NCBI RefSeq assembly: GCF_019049255.1
Contig: NZ_JAGMUJ010000084.1
Span: 62,001 to 126,000 of the forward strand
DNA: 64,000 bases
Source: Streptomyces sp. AC558_RSS880
GTDB lineage: Bacteria > Actinomycetota > Actinomycetes > Streptomycetales > Streptomycetaceae
Direction: 5' to 3'
Numbering within the stretch: position 1 is the stretch's first letter; the number at the start of each line of letters is the position of its first letter. Shown in pieces: positions 20,307-31,385 of this stretch. The position numbers and the translations under genes are program-made. The notes beneath the pieces are model-generated. The model made no database searches and was not told the origin of the DNA. It saw only the letters and a list, made by a program, of their open reading frames with translations.

Positions 20307-23300
20307 GGCCCCGGTCCTTGCCGTGCCGTGCGGAACGGCGGGCGCGGGCCGCGCGTTGGCGCTGTGCTTGTTCCTTGGCGCGGTCCGGGCCGCTGCGCGG
20401 CGGTTCGGCGGCGGCCTCGAGGGCGGCGCCCCGCTCCGACAGGTGGCGGGCCAGGTCCCGGACGGTGGGGTGCGCGAACAGGTCGACCACCGACACGTCG
20501 GTGCCGAAGGCCCGGTTGACGGCGGTCCGGGCGGTGACCAGGAGCAGGGAGTTGCCGCCCAGGTCGAAGAAGTTCTCCTCCCGGCCCACCCGGTCGCGCC
20601 CCAGGACGCCGCACCACACCTCGGCGAGCCGGCTCTCCAGCCGCCGCGGGTCCTCTTCCGCCTCCGCCTCGTCCGGGCGTGCCGTAGTGCCCGCCGAGCG
20701 CAGCGTCCACGCGTCGGACAGGCCGGCCGCACGGGCGCCGTCGGCCGCCGCGCGGCACAGGGCGCCCAGGTCGGTGCCGTCCTCCAGGCCGACGCGCGCG
20801 GCCAGGCGCCGCACCTGCCGCACGGGGGCCACGACGTGGCCGCGGACCCAGGGGGCGGTGCGGTCGGCGCCGATCAGCAGGTGCGGCTCGTCCAGGGAGC
20901 GGGCCAGGTCGAACGAGCGCAGCGCGGCGGGGGCGTCGAGCAGCCGGTAGCCGCGGGCCTCGGTGAGCGCGGTGAGCCCGTAGCCGCGGCTCATGCCGCG
21001 CTCGCGCCACATGCTCCAGGCCAGGGACTGCGCGGGCAGGCCGAGGCGGCGGCGGTAGCGGGCGAGGGCGTCCAGGTAGGCGTTGGCGGCGGCGTAGGCG
21101 GCGTTCATGGCGCCGCCGAAGAAGCCGTTCACCGAGGAGAAGGTGACGAAGGAACCGACCGGGTGGTCGGCGGTGAGCCGGTGCAGCGTCCACGCGCCGC
21201 GCGCCTTCGCCTCCAGCGCCCGGCGCCAGGTGGCGGTGTCCAGCTCCCCCACGGGCCGTTCCACGAACGTGCCGGCCAGGTGCAGCACCGACCCCAGGGG
21301 CACGCCCCACGCCTCGGCGGCGGCCTCCACCGCGGCCCGTACCTGGCGTTCGTCGGTGACGTCGGCACAGGCGTAGCGGACCTCGCCCAGCTCCCTCAGC
21401 CGCGCCGGAACGGCGGCCTCGGACGCCGGTGTGCGGCCCACGATCAGCAGCCGGGTGCCGGGAGTGCGGAGCAGATGCGCCGCGATCTCGGCGCCGACAC
21501 CGCCCAGTCCTCCGGTGAGCAGGGTGAAGCCGTCGTGCGCGGACGGCTCCGCGCGGGACGGGGTGTCGGGCAGGGGGGCGAGCCGGCGTACGTGCCGGTG
21601 CCCGTCGCGGTACGCCACCTCCGCGCCGTCCGTGGTGACCGTCGCCTCGGCCAGCAGGACGGGCAGCGGGTCCTCACCCCCGTCCGGTGCGAGGTCGAGG
21701 TGCGCGGTGCGCAGCCAGCCTGATTCCTCGGCCAGTGACTTGAGGAGCGCGCCCGCCATGGCGTGGGCCGGGGAGGGGCGGTCGCCGGGGCACACGGCCT
21801 GGGCACCTGCCGTCACGTGGACGAGGTCGACGGGGCGCTGCCGTCCGGGCCGGGTGGTGAGGGCGCGGGCGAACGCGAGCAATCGCTCCGCACCGGTCGT
21901 GTCGTCCGGCGCCGTCTCCGGATCTCCCGTGCCGCGCAGCCCTTCGATGTGGAGGACGGCGTCGACCGGTCGCTGGTCGTGCTCCAACCGCCCCAGCAGC
22001 GTGGCGTAGTCGGATCGCTCGGCGGGCCGCACTCTGTAGTGCGCGGCGTCGAGCCGGGCGTACGACGTTCCCTCACCGACCACCGTGCACAGGCCGCCGG
22101 CGGACCGCAGCGCGTCGGCGAGCCGTTCCGCGAGCTTCCCGACCCGGGGGTCGCCGCCCGCCAGGACGAGGGTGTGCCGGCCGGACGTCGTCGTACGGGC
22201 ACCGGGGTGTTCCGTCCGCTGCCACACCGGTCGCAGGAACCAGTCGGGGACGGTCGTGGCGGTGCCCAGCAACACCTGGGTCCTGCGGACCTCGTCGTCG
22301 AAGTCGCCCGCCTCGAAGCCCTTGCGCAGCCTGGTGCGCTGGATCTTGCCGATCTCGGTCTTGGGAACGGCGTCGCGCGCGACCGGGATCAGGAAGGCAG
22401 GGCTGACGCCGGTCTCCCGGGTGACCTTGCCGGCGATCTCGCGGAGGGCGCCGGCCGGTTCGGCGGCGGCTTCGGGGGTGAGGTGGAAGAACAGGGCCAG
22501 TTCGTCGGTGGGTGACGACGGGTCGGTGCGCACCGCGACCGCGGCGGTGAAACTCCGCTCCACGTACGGCAGTTCCTCGACACAGGCCTCGATCTCGTGG
22601 CTGTAGTGGTTGACGCCGTTGACGATGATGACGTCCTTGGCGCGGCCGGTGATGTACAGCTCGCCGTCCCGCAGGAACGCCAGGTCGCCGGTGTCGAACC
22701 AGCCGTCCTCGGTGAACGCCTCCGCGTCGGCCGCCGGGTTGTCGTGGTAGCCGCCGGTCACGGAGGTGCCGCGGACCTGGAGCCGGCCGGCGTCCCCTTC
22801 GGGGAGGACCGTGTCCTGCTCGTCGACGATCCGCATGGCGAAGCCGGGGTAGGGCCGGCCGCAGCTGACGAACGTGCCCTCGGTGGGGTCGGGTTCGCCG
22901 GGCAGGACGGCGTCGGTGACCACGGAGCAGGTCTCGGACATGCCCCAGCCGGGGTGCATCACGTGCTGCGGCAGGCCGAACGGCTTCAGCGCGTGCAGGA
23001 AGCGGCGGGCGGCCGGGGCGACGACGACCTCGCCGGCGTTCATCACCAGCCGCATCGGTGACAGGTCCCAGGTGCGGTCGGTGAAGCGGTGGGACTGCTC
23101 GGCGAGGAGCCCGAAGGCGAAGTTGGGCGCCCAGGTGACGGTGACCCGGTGCCGGTCGGCGAGGTCCATCCAGCGCAGCGGGTCCTCAAGCACCCAGGGG
23201 GTGGGGGCGTGGATCTGGCGGCAGCCCAGGTACACGTCCCGCAGGTGGAACATCACCACGCCGGTGACGTGGTCGAGCGGGATCCAGTTCAGGGAGACGT

Positions 23301-26300
23301 CGTCCGCGCCGAGCCCGTTCAGCTGCTCGGTGGCGGCGGAGCGGGTCAGTACGTTGCGGTGGGTGAGCCGCACCGCCTTGGGCAGGCCGGTGCTGCCGGA
23401 CGTCATGAGCAACAGCAGGAGGTCGTCCGGCCCGGCGGGGTGCCAGTCGTGGTCCTCGGGCGCCTCGCGCAGCGCGTCGGCCGTCGTGAGCCGCAGCCCG
23501 AGCCAGTTTTGCCGGGCGGCGAGGGCGCGCAGCCCGGCCTCGCGGCCGGCGGAGCACACGATCCGGGGCCGGCCCAGCATCCGCCAGATGCCCTCCAGCT
23601 TGGTCAGCGCCGCCGAGGGGGTGTCGTAGGAGGCGGGGACGGTCAGCGGGACGGCGACGAAGCCGCCGAGGACGCAGCCCCACAGCACGGCGAGGAAGTC
23701 CTCGGTGGCGTCGCACTGGAGGATGACCCGGTCGCCCGGGCGCAGGCCGGCCCGGCGCAGACCGGCGAGGACGCGGGAGGCCTCGGGGATCAGGGAGGCG
23801 TAGGTGCGCCGGTGTTCGCTGCCGTCGGCGTGGACGTGGACGATGTCGCCCCGGCCCCGTTCGGCGGCGCGGCGCAGCGCCTCGGCCCAGCTCGGCACGG
23901 ACGGCTCGGTCAGGTCGGGGCCCTCGCTGAGCGCCGGGACGGCGGACGCGCGGTCGGTGCGGGCGGGGGTGGGGGTGGGTTCCGTGGTGCGGTCGGGCCG
24001 GCCGGTGTGGCGGCGGTCCAGTTCCTCGGGGGTGTTCTCCACCGTCACCTCGGCGGCGGTGACGCCGGGGAGGGCGGTCAGGCGCTCCCGCCAGGTCCCG
24101 GCCGCGGTGCGGTCGACGGCGGGCAGGGCGCGCAGCGCCGCGGTGTCGACGGTGCCGTCCTCCGTGCGGGGCAGCGCGTTGACCGCCGTGACGCGGACGG
24201 TGCCGTGGCCGGCGCGGTCCAGGGCGTCCTCGACGCGTTCGACGGCGTCCGCCCGCCCCGGCACCACGTACAGGCGCGGTGGGGTGCCGTCGGCGCCGGG
24301 CAGGGCACGGGCGTCGCGGATACCGGGCACGGCGAGGGCCGCGTCCTCCAGTTCCGCGGGGTCGGTGGCGGCCGGGGCGGGGGTGCGCCCGGGGAGGGCG
24401 GGCAGTTCCGCGAGGCGGGTCCCGGGGTCGGCGCCCACCGTGCGCAGGGTCTCGTGCAGGGCGTGGGTGAACGCCTCGGCGGTGCCGGCGTCGTACAGGT
24501 CGGTGGCGTACTCGACGTGCAGTGTCAGGCCGTCGGGGGCGCCTTCGGGGGTATGGCGTTCCAGGACGTCCACGAAGAGGTCGAACTTGGCGGTGCCGGT
24601 GGCGGTGGGCCGCAACTCGGCTCGTGTGGAGTCCAGTTCGAGGACGGCTGGTGCGTTGTTCTGCAGGGCCAGCATCACCTGGAACAGGGGGTGCCGGCCG
24701 GGTGTGCGGGGCGGGTTGAGGTCGTCCACCAGTCGGTCGAGGGGCAGGTCCTGGTGGTCCAGGGCGGCCAGGTCGGCGGTGCGCAGCCGGGCGAGGAGGT
24801 CCCGGAAGGCGGGGTCGCCGGAGGTGTCGGCGCGCAGCACCAGGGTGTTGGTGATCAGGCCGATCAGGGGATCCAGCGCGGGTTCGGTGCGGCCCGCGAC
24901 GGGAGTGCCGAGGACGATGTCCTCGCCGGCACCGCAGCGGGTGAGCAGGGCGCTGACGGCGGCGTGCAGCACCATGAACAGGCTGGTGCCCTCATGGTCG
25001 GCGAGGCGCAGCAGGTCGCGGTGCAGGGTGGCGTCGACGGTGGCCTCGACGTGCGCGCCGCCGCCGCGCGGTGCGGTGGGACGCGGCCGGTCGCCGGGCA
25101 GGGTGCACTCCTCGGGCAGGCCGTCCAGCGCGGTGCGCCAGTGGGCGGTGAGCCGCTCCAGCCGGCCCGGGCCGTCCGGTCCGGGGGCCAGCAGGGCGCG
25201 CTGCCACAGCGCGTAGTCGGCGTACTGCACCGGCAGGGGGGTCCACGTGGGCGCCCGGCCGGCCCGGCGGGCCGCGTAGGCGGTGCTCAGGTCGGCGGCG
25301 AAGGGGCCGAGCGACCAGCCGTCGGCCGCGCTGTGGTGCAGGACGAACAGCAGCGCCCGCTCGCTGCCGGTGCCCAGCAGCCAGGCGGCGAGGGGGCTTT
25401 CGGCGGTGAGGTCGAAGCGGTGCCGCAGCGCGGCGGTGACGTGGGCGGCGGTCTCCGCGGCGGGGCAGTCGACGCGCCGCAGGACCGGGCGCAGCTCCCC
25501 CGGCGGCAGGATGCGCTGGTGGGGGACGCCGTCGTGCTCGGCGATCACGGTCCGCAGGATCTCGTGGCGGTCGGCCAGGTCGCCGAGGGCCGACCGGAGC
25601 GCCTCGGTGTCGAGGCCGGCGCCGACCGGGACGAGGAGCGGGATGTTGTAGGTGGCCGCTCCCCCGTCGAGCCGGTTCAGGAACCACATGCGTTCCTGGG
25701 CGAAGGACAGCGGCACCCGCTGCGGGCGTACGGCGTCGCCGAGAGCCGGCCGGGGCGGGGCGCCGTCCGGGCGGACGGCGAGCCGCTCGGCGAGGGCGGC
25801 CGGGGTCGGCGTCTCGAACAGGGCGGTGAGGGGAATCTCGGCGCCGGTCTCGTGCCGCAGGCGGGCCAGCAGGCGGGTGGCGAGCAGGGAGTCGCCGCCG
25901 AGGTCGAAGAAGTTCACGTCGGTGCCCACCGTGTCCCGCGGCAGTTTCAGCACGTCCTCGAACAGGGCGCACACCAGGGACTGTTGCGGTGTCGCGGGGC
26001 GGGTGCCGGACGCGACGGCGGTGAAGTCGGGCTCGGGCAGGGCCTGGACGTCGAGCTTGCCGTTCGCGGTCAGCGGCAGCGTGTCCACCGGGACGCAGAC
26101 GGCCGGCACCATGTGCTCGGGCAGGTGCGCGGCCGCGTGGGCACGCAGTCCGGCGGGACTCACGGGCCCGTCGCCCGCGGGGACGGTGTAGGCGACGAGG
26201 TGCAGGGCACCGCTGCCGGCGCGGCGGGGCACGACGGCGGCGCGGGCCACGCCCGGATGGGCGGCGAGGACGGCCTCGATCTCGCCGGGTTCGACGCGGA

Positions 26301-28926
26301 AGCCGCGCAGCTGCACCTGGGCGTCGGCGCGGCCGACGTAGTCGAGCGTGCCGTCGGGGCGGCGCCGGGCCAGGTCGCCCGAACGGTACATGCGGGTGCC
26401 GGGCGGGCCGTAGGGGTCGTCGAGGAAGCGCTCGGCGGTCAGTTCGGGCCGGTTCAGGTATCCGGCGGCGACGCCGGCGCCGGAGACGTACATCTCGCCG
26501 GTCGCGCCGGGCGGCACCGGGCGCCCCGCGGTGTCCAGCAGGTGGACGCGGAGGTCGGCGAGCGGGGTGCCGATGACGCTGCCGCGGCGCGGGTCGTCCA
26601 GGTCGGCGCGGGTGAGGCGGTGGTGGGTGACGTGCACGGTGGTCTCGGTGATGCCGTACATGTTCACCAGCGCCGGGCGGTCCAGGCCGTGCCGGTCGGC
26701 CCAGGGGCGCAGCCGCGCGGGGCGCAGGGCCTCGCCGCCGAGGACGACGTAGCGCAACGCCCCGGTGTCCCCGGCCCGTTCCAGGTCGGCGTCGATCAGC
26801 TGCTCGAACGCGGACGGCGTCTGGTTGAGGACCGTCACGCCCTCGCGGTGCAGCAGCTCCAGGAACTCCCTCGGCGAGCGGCTGACGGCGTACGGCACGA
26901 CGACGATCCGGCCGCCGTGCAGCAGGGCGCCCCAGATCTCCCAGACGGAGAAGTCGAAGGCGTAGGAGTGGAACAGCGTCCACACGTCGTCGGCGCGGAA
27001 GTCGACGTGCTCGGCCGCGGCGGCGAAGAGCCGTACGACGTTCGCGTGCGGGACGGGCACGCCCTTGGGGCGGCCGGTGGAGCCGGAGGTGTGGATGATG
27101 TACGCGATGTCGGACGGGCTCACCGGCCCGTTCCGGTCGGCGTCGCTCAGGTCGGCGCAGGAGCGGCGGGCGAGGTCCGCCGCGACCTCCGGGTCGTCCA
27201 GCAGGACGGCGGGGAGGGTGTCCTGGGCGAGGTGGGCGTGGGCGTGTTCGGTGACGAGGACGACGGGGTCCGTGTCCTCGACGACCAGCCGCAGCCGCTC
27301 GGCCGGGTGGCCGGGGTCCAGGGGCAGGTAGGCGGCGCCGGTCTTGAGGACGGCCAGCAGGGCGGGCAGCAGCCGCACGCCGCGCTCCAGGGCCAGCGCC
27401 ACCACCCGGCCCGGGGCGGCGCCGTGTTCGGTCAGCAGCCGGGCCAGGCGGTTGGCCTCGGCGTTGAGTGCGGCGTACGTGAGCCGTTCGCCCCCGCAGG
27501 TGACGGCGGTCCGCTCGGGCCCGGCAGCCGCCCGCTGCTCGAACAGCTCCGTGAGGGTCCGCTCGACCGGATACGTGTGTACGGGCGTGTCGCGGGGGTG
27601 TTCGCCCGGCAGCAGGATGTCCAGGTCGCCCAGCGGCGTCGTCGGCTCCGCCTCGGCCAGCCGGCGCAGCAGTGTGAGGAACCGGTCGCGGTGCAGGGCG
27701 AGTTCGTCCTCCTCGTACAGGGCGGGGTTGGCGTCGAGGGCCAGCCACAGTCCGCCGGGGAGGGCGCCGGGGCGCACCGAGATCTGGAGGTCGTCGACGG
27801 CTCCGCCGGACAGGTGGTGCCAGGTGGTGGGGTGTCCGCCGAAGACCGGGGACTCGTCGAACGGGACGATGTTGAGGACCGGCCCGTACAGCCGGCGTCC
27901 GGTGCCCAGCAGGCCCAGGTCGCGGCGGAGGAACTCGCCCCGGTAGCGCTGGTGGCGGCGCAGCGCCTCCAGTTCGTCGGCGACGGCCCGCGCCAGCTCG
28001 GCGACGGGCGTGTCGGGGGTGGCGGCCACGCGCAGCGGGAGGACGTCGGAGGCGGTGCCGGGGGTGCGCAGGGCGGCGCTGCCGAGCCGGCTCATCGTGG
28101 CCAGGCCCAGCACCAGGTCCCCGGCGCCGGTCATGCGGTGCAGGTAGGCGGCGGTGGCGGCGGCCAGCAGGTCGGTGCGCCGGACTCCGAGGCGGGCCGC
28201 GGCGGCGTCGAGGGCGTCGGTCTCGGCGGGCGTCAGTTCGGCGGTGCGGCGCAGGAAGGGCGCGGTGGGGGCGGCCGTACGGGAAGTGAGCCGGGCGGGC
28301 TCCGGCAGGCCGGCCAGGCGCCGCGCCCAGTGGTCGCGGTCGCGGGTGTACCGCTCGGAGGCGCGGTAGGCCTCCTCCTCCGCATGGAGCCGGCTCACCG
28401 GCGCGAAGCCGCAGGCGTCCGGCTCGCGCCCCTCGGCCAGGGCGTTGTACGTCTCGGCCAGGCGCCGCCCGAGGAGCTTGTAGCCGTAACCGTCGAGCAG
28501 GAGGTGATGGGCCCTCAGCAGCCAGAGGAACCGGTCGGGGGCCAGGGTCAGCAGGGTGTGGGCGAACAGCGGGCCCTTGTCCAGGTCCACGGGGGCCGCG
28601 AGATCGGCGCGGACATGGGCCCACGCGGCGGCTTCGGGATCCTCGGCGCCGCTGACGTCGACCCGATGCAAGGGCCAGTCGTCCGCGTCCGGAGCGAGGT
28701 GGCAGCGTGGGCCGTCGCCGGTGTCGACGAAACGCAGGGCGAAGGTGTCGGCCTCACCGACGGTGCGCCGCAGCGCGGTCTCGAACAGGGCGGTGTCGAG
28801 AGGGCCGTGGATCTCCACCGCCTCCGCCGTGTTGTACGCGGCGCTGTCCGGTGCGAGCCGCCCGGCGTACCAGAGGCCCTCCTGGGCTCCGGACAGCGGT
28901 CGACGTTCGTCCTCCTGGAGTGACAT
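20299..28926 (-). CDS. antC: Nonribosomal peptide synthetase C-A-T-C-A-KR-T (AntC)
   Basis: 2875 aa. Domains by motif: C1 with HHLLLDG (about 142); A1 with TSGSTGRPKGV (about 615) and NMYGITETTVHVTH (about 757); T1 Ser in FFDLGGDSLLATRL (about 1012); C2 with HHSAADGWS (about 1199); A2 with TSGSTGLPKAV (about 1845); KR with TGGLGGVGAEI (about 2474) and catalytic YAAAN (about 2611); T2 Ser in FFDLGGNSLLLV (about 2791). A1 pocket residues (FDFSVW, NQTPS, MYGITETTVH) read like threonine-activating domains. A2 is of the divergent type that takes a 2-oxo acid (pyruvate in antimycin), reduced by the KR to a hydroxy acid. C1 accepts the aminosalicyl starter from AntG. The ATG is chosen with GAGGG about 9 nt upstream; its stop overlaps antD. 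Confidence 0.95.
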
Positions 28927-29391
28927 AGCACAACCCTCACGTGGCAAGCCGTAATGTCCCGGACGGCGAAGGCCCGGCCGGATCGGACGGGTGCGGCCAC
29001 CGCTTTGCGCCGCCCTCGCGTGTGTGTACGCGCCGGGCCGGCCCACAGGGCGGAAAGGAGGCCGCACACCGAGGCAGGGGATCACGTCACCCGCCCCGGT
29101 TTCACGGCACAGCACGGTGGTGCACCGGAACCGGCCGGGTCAAGGGATCAGGGCTCCCGGGACGCCGATTCAGGGGTTTCCCTGAAGAATGCGGAGCCGG
29201 GGAGTGCGGGCCCCGGTTCAACTTTTAGGGAAAACACGCGACTTCGCTTCGCTGAGGGCTCTGCGCTGGATTCGGCCGCGTTCCGCCGTGCACTCTCGAA
29301 AGGCCCTCGACATCCCCGCGGACAGCCGCGGCGGCGAACCGATTCCGGGCCGAGGACCCCCGAAATGAACGACGGAAAGAAGGCTGACGGC
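28927..29391. promoter_or_regulatory. Divergent control region antC / antB
   Basis: 465 bp between the starts of antC (-) and antB (+) with no convincing coding potential. Promoters of both antCDE and antBA must lie here. It contains the PAS-LuxR-type palindrome at 29170-29185 and a possible half-site TTAGGGAAAA at 29225-29234. In related clusters these two operons are controlled by the PAS-LuxR regulator FscRI rather than directly by AntA. Confidence 0.7.
29170..29185. promoter_or_regulatory. PAS-LuxR operator-like palindrome
   Basis: TCAGGGGTTTCCCTGA: 6-bp inverted arms TCAGGG/CCCTGA around GTTT. It matches the core of the operator described for PimM-family PAS-LuxR regulators (CTVGGGAWWTCCCBAG) at the GGG..WWTCCC positions; the outer bases differ. 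It lies in the antB-antC control region. A PAS-LuxR gene is encoded 2.2 kb away at 31386-32075. Confidence 0.6.
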
Positions 29392-30702
29392 ATGCACCGT
29401 GCGCTGTGTCCGGTCGAGACGCTCTACGTGGGCCAGAGGAGCAGGGCCTTCCTGTCGTGCTCCTTGCGCGGAGCCGTGGACGTCGCGGCGCTGTCGGCCG
29501 CGTTCGACGCCATGACGGAGGTGAACCCGCCGCTGCGGTCCCGCATCGAACAGGACGGCGCGGGTCACGTGCTGCGCCTCCTCGGTGAGGCCGAGCGGCC
29601 GCGGCTGGTCGCCCGGACCGGCGACGAGGAGGAGGCCTACGCGGCGGAGCTGAACAGGCCCCTCCCGGTCGGTGGCCCGCTCAGCCGTGCCGTCCTGGTC
29701 AGCGCGCCGGACGGCGAGAGCCACCTGTTCCTGCTGGTGGTGGACCACACCGTCATCGACGGCCACAGCAGCATCGCGCTGCACAACGCGCTGTGGGACC
29801 GCTACCGGGCGCTGGTCGAGGGCGGCGAGCCCTCCGCGGAGGCCGCTGATCCGGGCCTGTCGCGCTGGCCCGAGCCCGTCAGCCGGCTGCTGCCTCCGGC
29901 CGACGCCGCCGACACGGCGAAGTACCTCGACGACCGGATCGAGCAGACACGGCGGCACCCGGTCGAGCTGGTGCCGTACGACGCCGTCACCGGTGAAGGG
30001 GCCGACGGGGGCGGGCACATCGAGGTCCGCAGGCTGACCCTGGACGCGGACCTCACCTCGCGGCTGCGCCGGACGGCGCGCGGCTCGGGCGTCTCCGTGC
30101 ACGCCCTGGTCGCCGCGACGCTGCTGGCCACGGCCCGGCGGCGCCTGGACGGCGACGGATCCCGCACGCTCGGCTGCCTGTCCCCCGTCGACCTGCGCTC
30201 CCGGCTGTCCCCGCCCGTGCCCGCCTCCGCCCCGGTCCCCGCGGTCACCACCCATCTGCAGACCCTGGAGGTGTCCGAGGCCTCCGAGCCGCTGGAGCTG
30301 GCGCGTGCCGTGCACGCCCGCCTAGGCGACTTCCTCTCCCGCGGCGACCACTTCCACGAGATGCGCATCACGCCGGAGATCCCCCGCAACCCCGCTCTGC
30401 AGCTGGCCACGGTGATCGCCACCAACATGGGCGTCGTCCCCGGCCCGCGGCTGCCGAGTGGGCTGCGGGCGGCCGACGTGCGTCTGGTGCCGGCCCGCGA
30501 GCACTACTTCCCGCAGGCGGGACGCAGTCCCGTCATGGCGTGCGTCGTCTCCTTCGAAGGCCGGCTCTCCATCGAGTTCCCGCACTCCACGGCCTGTTAC
30601 AGCCCGTCCTTCATGCGGGCGTTCCGCGACGACGTGCGCGCCGGGCTCCTCGGCTTCGCGACCGCGGCGGAGCCCGGGGGCGCCCGCGCCGCCACCGGCT
30701 GA
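29392..30702 (+). CDS. antB: Condensation-fold O-acyltransferase (AntB)
   Basis: 436 aa from the ATG at 29392, with GAAGG upstream; an earlier ATG at 29365 is possible. It is a PapA-like acyltransferase of the condensation superfamily: the catalytic motif is DHTVIDG (HxxxDG, about residue 118), and a C-terminal structural block contains NMGVVPGPRLPSGL. It acylates the C8 hydroxyl of the antimycin dilactone using various acyl-CoAs, which creates the ester side-chain variety. It is followed after 63 bp by antA. Confidence 0.92.
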   Translation: MHRALCPVETLYVGQRSRAFLSCSLRGAVDVAALSAAFDAMTEVNPPLRSRIEQDGAGHVLRLLGEAERPRLVARTGDEEEAYAAELNRPLPVGGPLSRAVLVSAPDGESHLFLLVVDHTVIDGHSSIALHNALWDRYRALVEGGEPSAEAADPGLSRWPEPVSRLLPPADAADTAKYLDDRIEQTRRHPVELVPYDAVTGEGADGGGHIEVRRLTLDADLTSRLRRTARGSGVSVHALVAATLLATARRRLDGDGSRTLGCLSPVDLRSRLSPPVPASAPVPAVTTHLQTLEVSEASEPLELARAVHARLGDFLSRGDHFHEMRITPEIPRNPALQLATVIATNMGVVPGPRLPSGLRAADVRLVPAREHYFPQAGRSPVMACVVSFEGRLSIEFPHSTACYSPSFMRAFRDDVRAGLLGFATAAEPGGARAATG

Positions 30703-30765
30703 CCACGGCCCTTCCACCACTCCCGTCCCCGCCCATCCGGCTGCCGTAAGGAAGCGCTGCCCGAC

Positions 30766-31284
30766 ATGACCACCGTCAGCGAACCCCCCTCCCCCCTGAC
30801 GCTGCTCCCCCGAGCCCAGGCGGGCGACGAGCACGCGATGAACCACCTGCTGACCGGCATCACGCCCTACGTCGCGCGTATCTGCAGGTCCATCACCCAT
30901 GACGACGGTGCCGACGCCACGCAGGAGGCGCTGCTCGCCGTCTACCGCGGCCTGGGTTCCCTGCGCGAACCGGCGGCGTTCTACGGCTGGGTGCGCTCGG
31001 TGACGGTCCGCGAGGCCGTCCGCACCGCCAAGCGCTACGGCGAGGAACGCTGCTGTTCCGAGGTGGAGTCGCGGCAGGAGGCGAACCCTCTGGACGCGGT
31101 GCACATCAGCGACGTGCTGGAGCGTCTGTCCCAGGCGCACCGGCAGGTCCTCACCCTGCGTGCCTACGGGCTCAGCGAGGAGGAGATGGCCGAGGTGCTC
31201 GCCCTGCCCGTGGGCACCGTCCGCTCCCGTCTCTTCCGGGCCCGCCGCCGGTTCCAGGAGGCGTGGCAGCCCTCGGCGGCGTGA
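30766..31284 (+). CDS. antA: Cluster-situated ECF sigma factor (AntA)
   Basis: 172-aa minimal ECF sigma factor: region 2 at about residues 20-88 (CRSITHDDGADATQEALLAV; WVRSVTVREAVR) and region 4 at about 112-165 (LERLSQAHRQVLTLRAYGLS; LPVGTVRSRLFRARRRF). There is no anti-sigma gene beside it. AntA drives antGF and antHIJKLMNO in other producers. The protein ends WQPSAA; a C-terminal Ala-Ala is the degron by which sigma-AntA is reported to be cleared by ClpXP, which would replace an anti-sigma factor. It is co-transcribed with antB, and strong hairpins follow. Confidence 0.93.
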   Translation: MTTVSEPPSPLTLLPRAQAGDEHAMNHLLTGITPYVARICRSITHDDGADATQEALLAVYRGLGSLREPAAFYGWVRSVTVREAVRTAKRYGEERCCSEVESRQEANPLDAVHISDVLERLSQAHRQVLTLRAYGLSEEEMAEVLALPVGTVRSRLFRARRRFQEAWQPSAA

Positions 31285-31321
31285 CGCCGCCACCGGCACC
31301 TCGGGGCCGGACCCGTACGAA

Positions 31322-31377
31322 GGCGGCTGTGGCGGTGCGTCACCGCCACAGCCGCCGTGTGGGGCTCGACGAGCCCC
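31322..31377. terminator. Double hairpin between antA and the PAS-LuxR gene
   Basis: A perfect 16-bp stem with a 3-nt loop (31322-31337 with 31341-31356) is followed by a second small hairpin GGGGCTC-GAC-GAGCCCC (31361-31377). It lies between convergent antA and the regulator gene and should terminate both. Confidence 0.85.
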
Positions 31378-31385
31378 CTCCCGCA

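Noticed and set aside
23089..28923. Very long open frame on the plus strand (about 1940 codons) opposite antC
   Set aside because: It is an antisense shadow caused by high GC and biased third positions; the translation is Gly/Val/Arg-rich without domains, while the minus strand encodes clear NRPS motifs.
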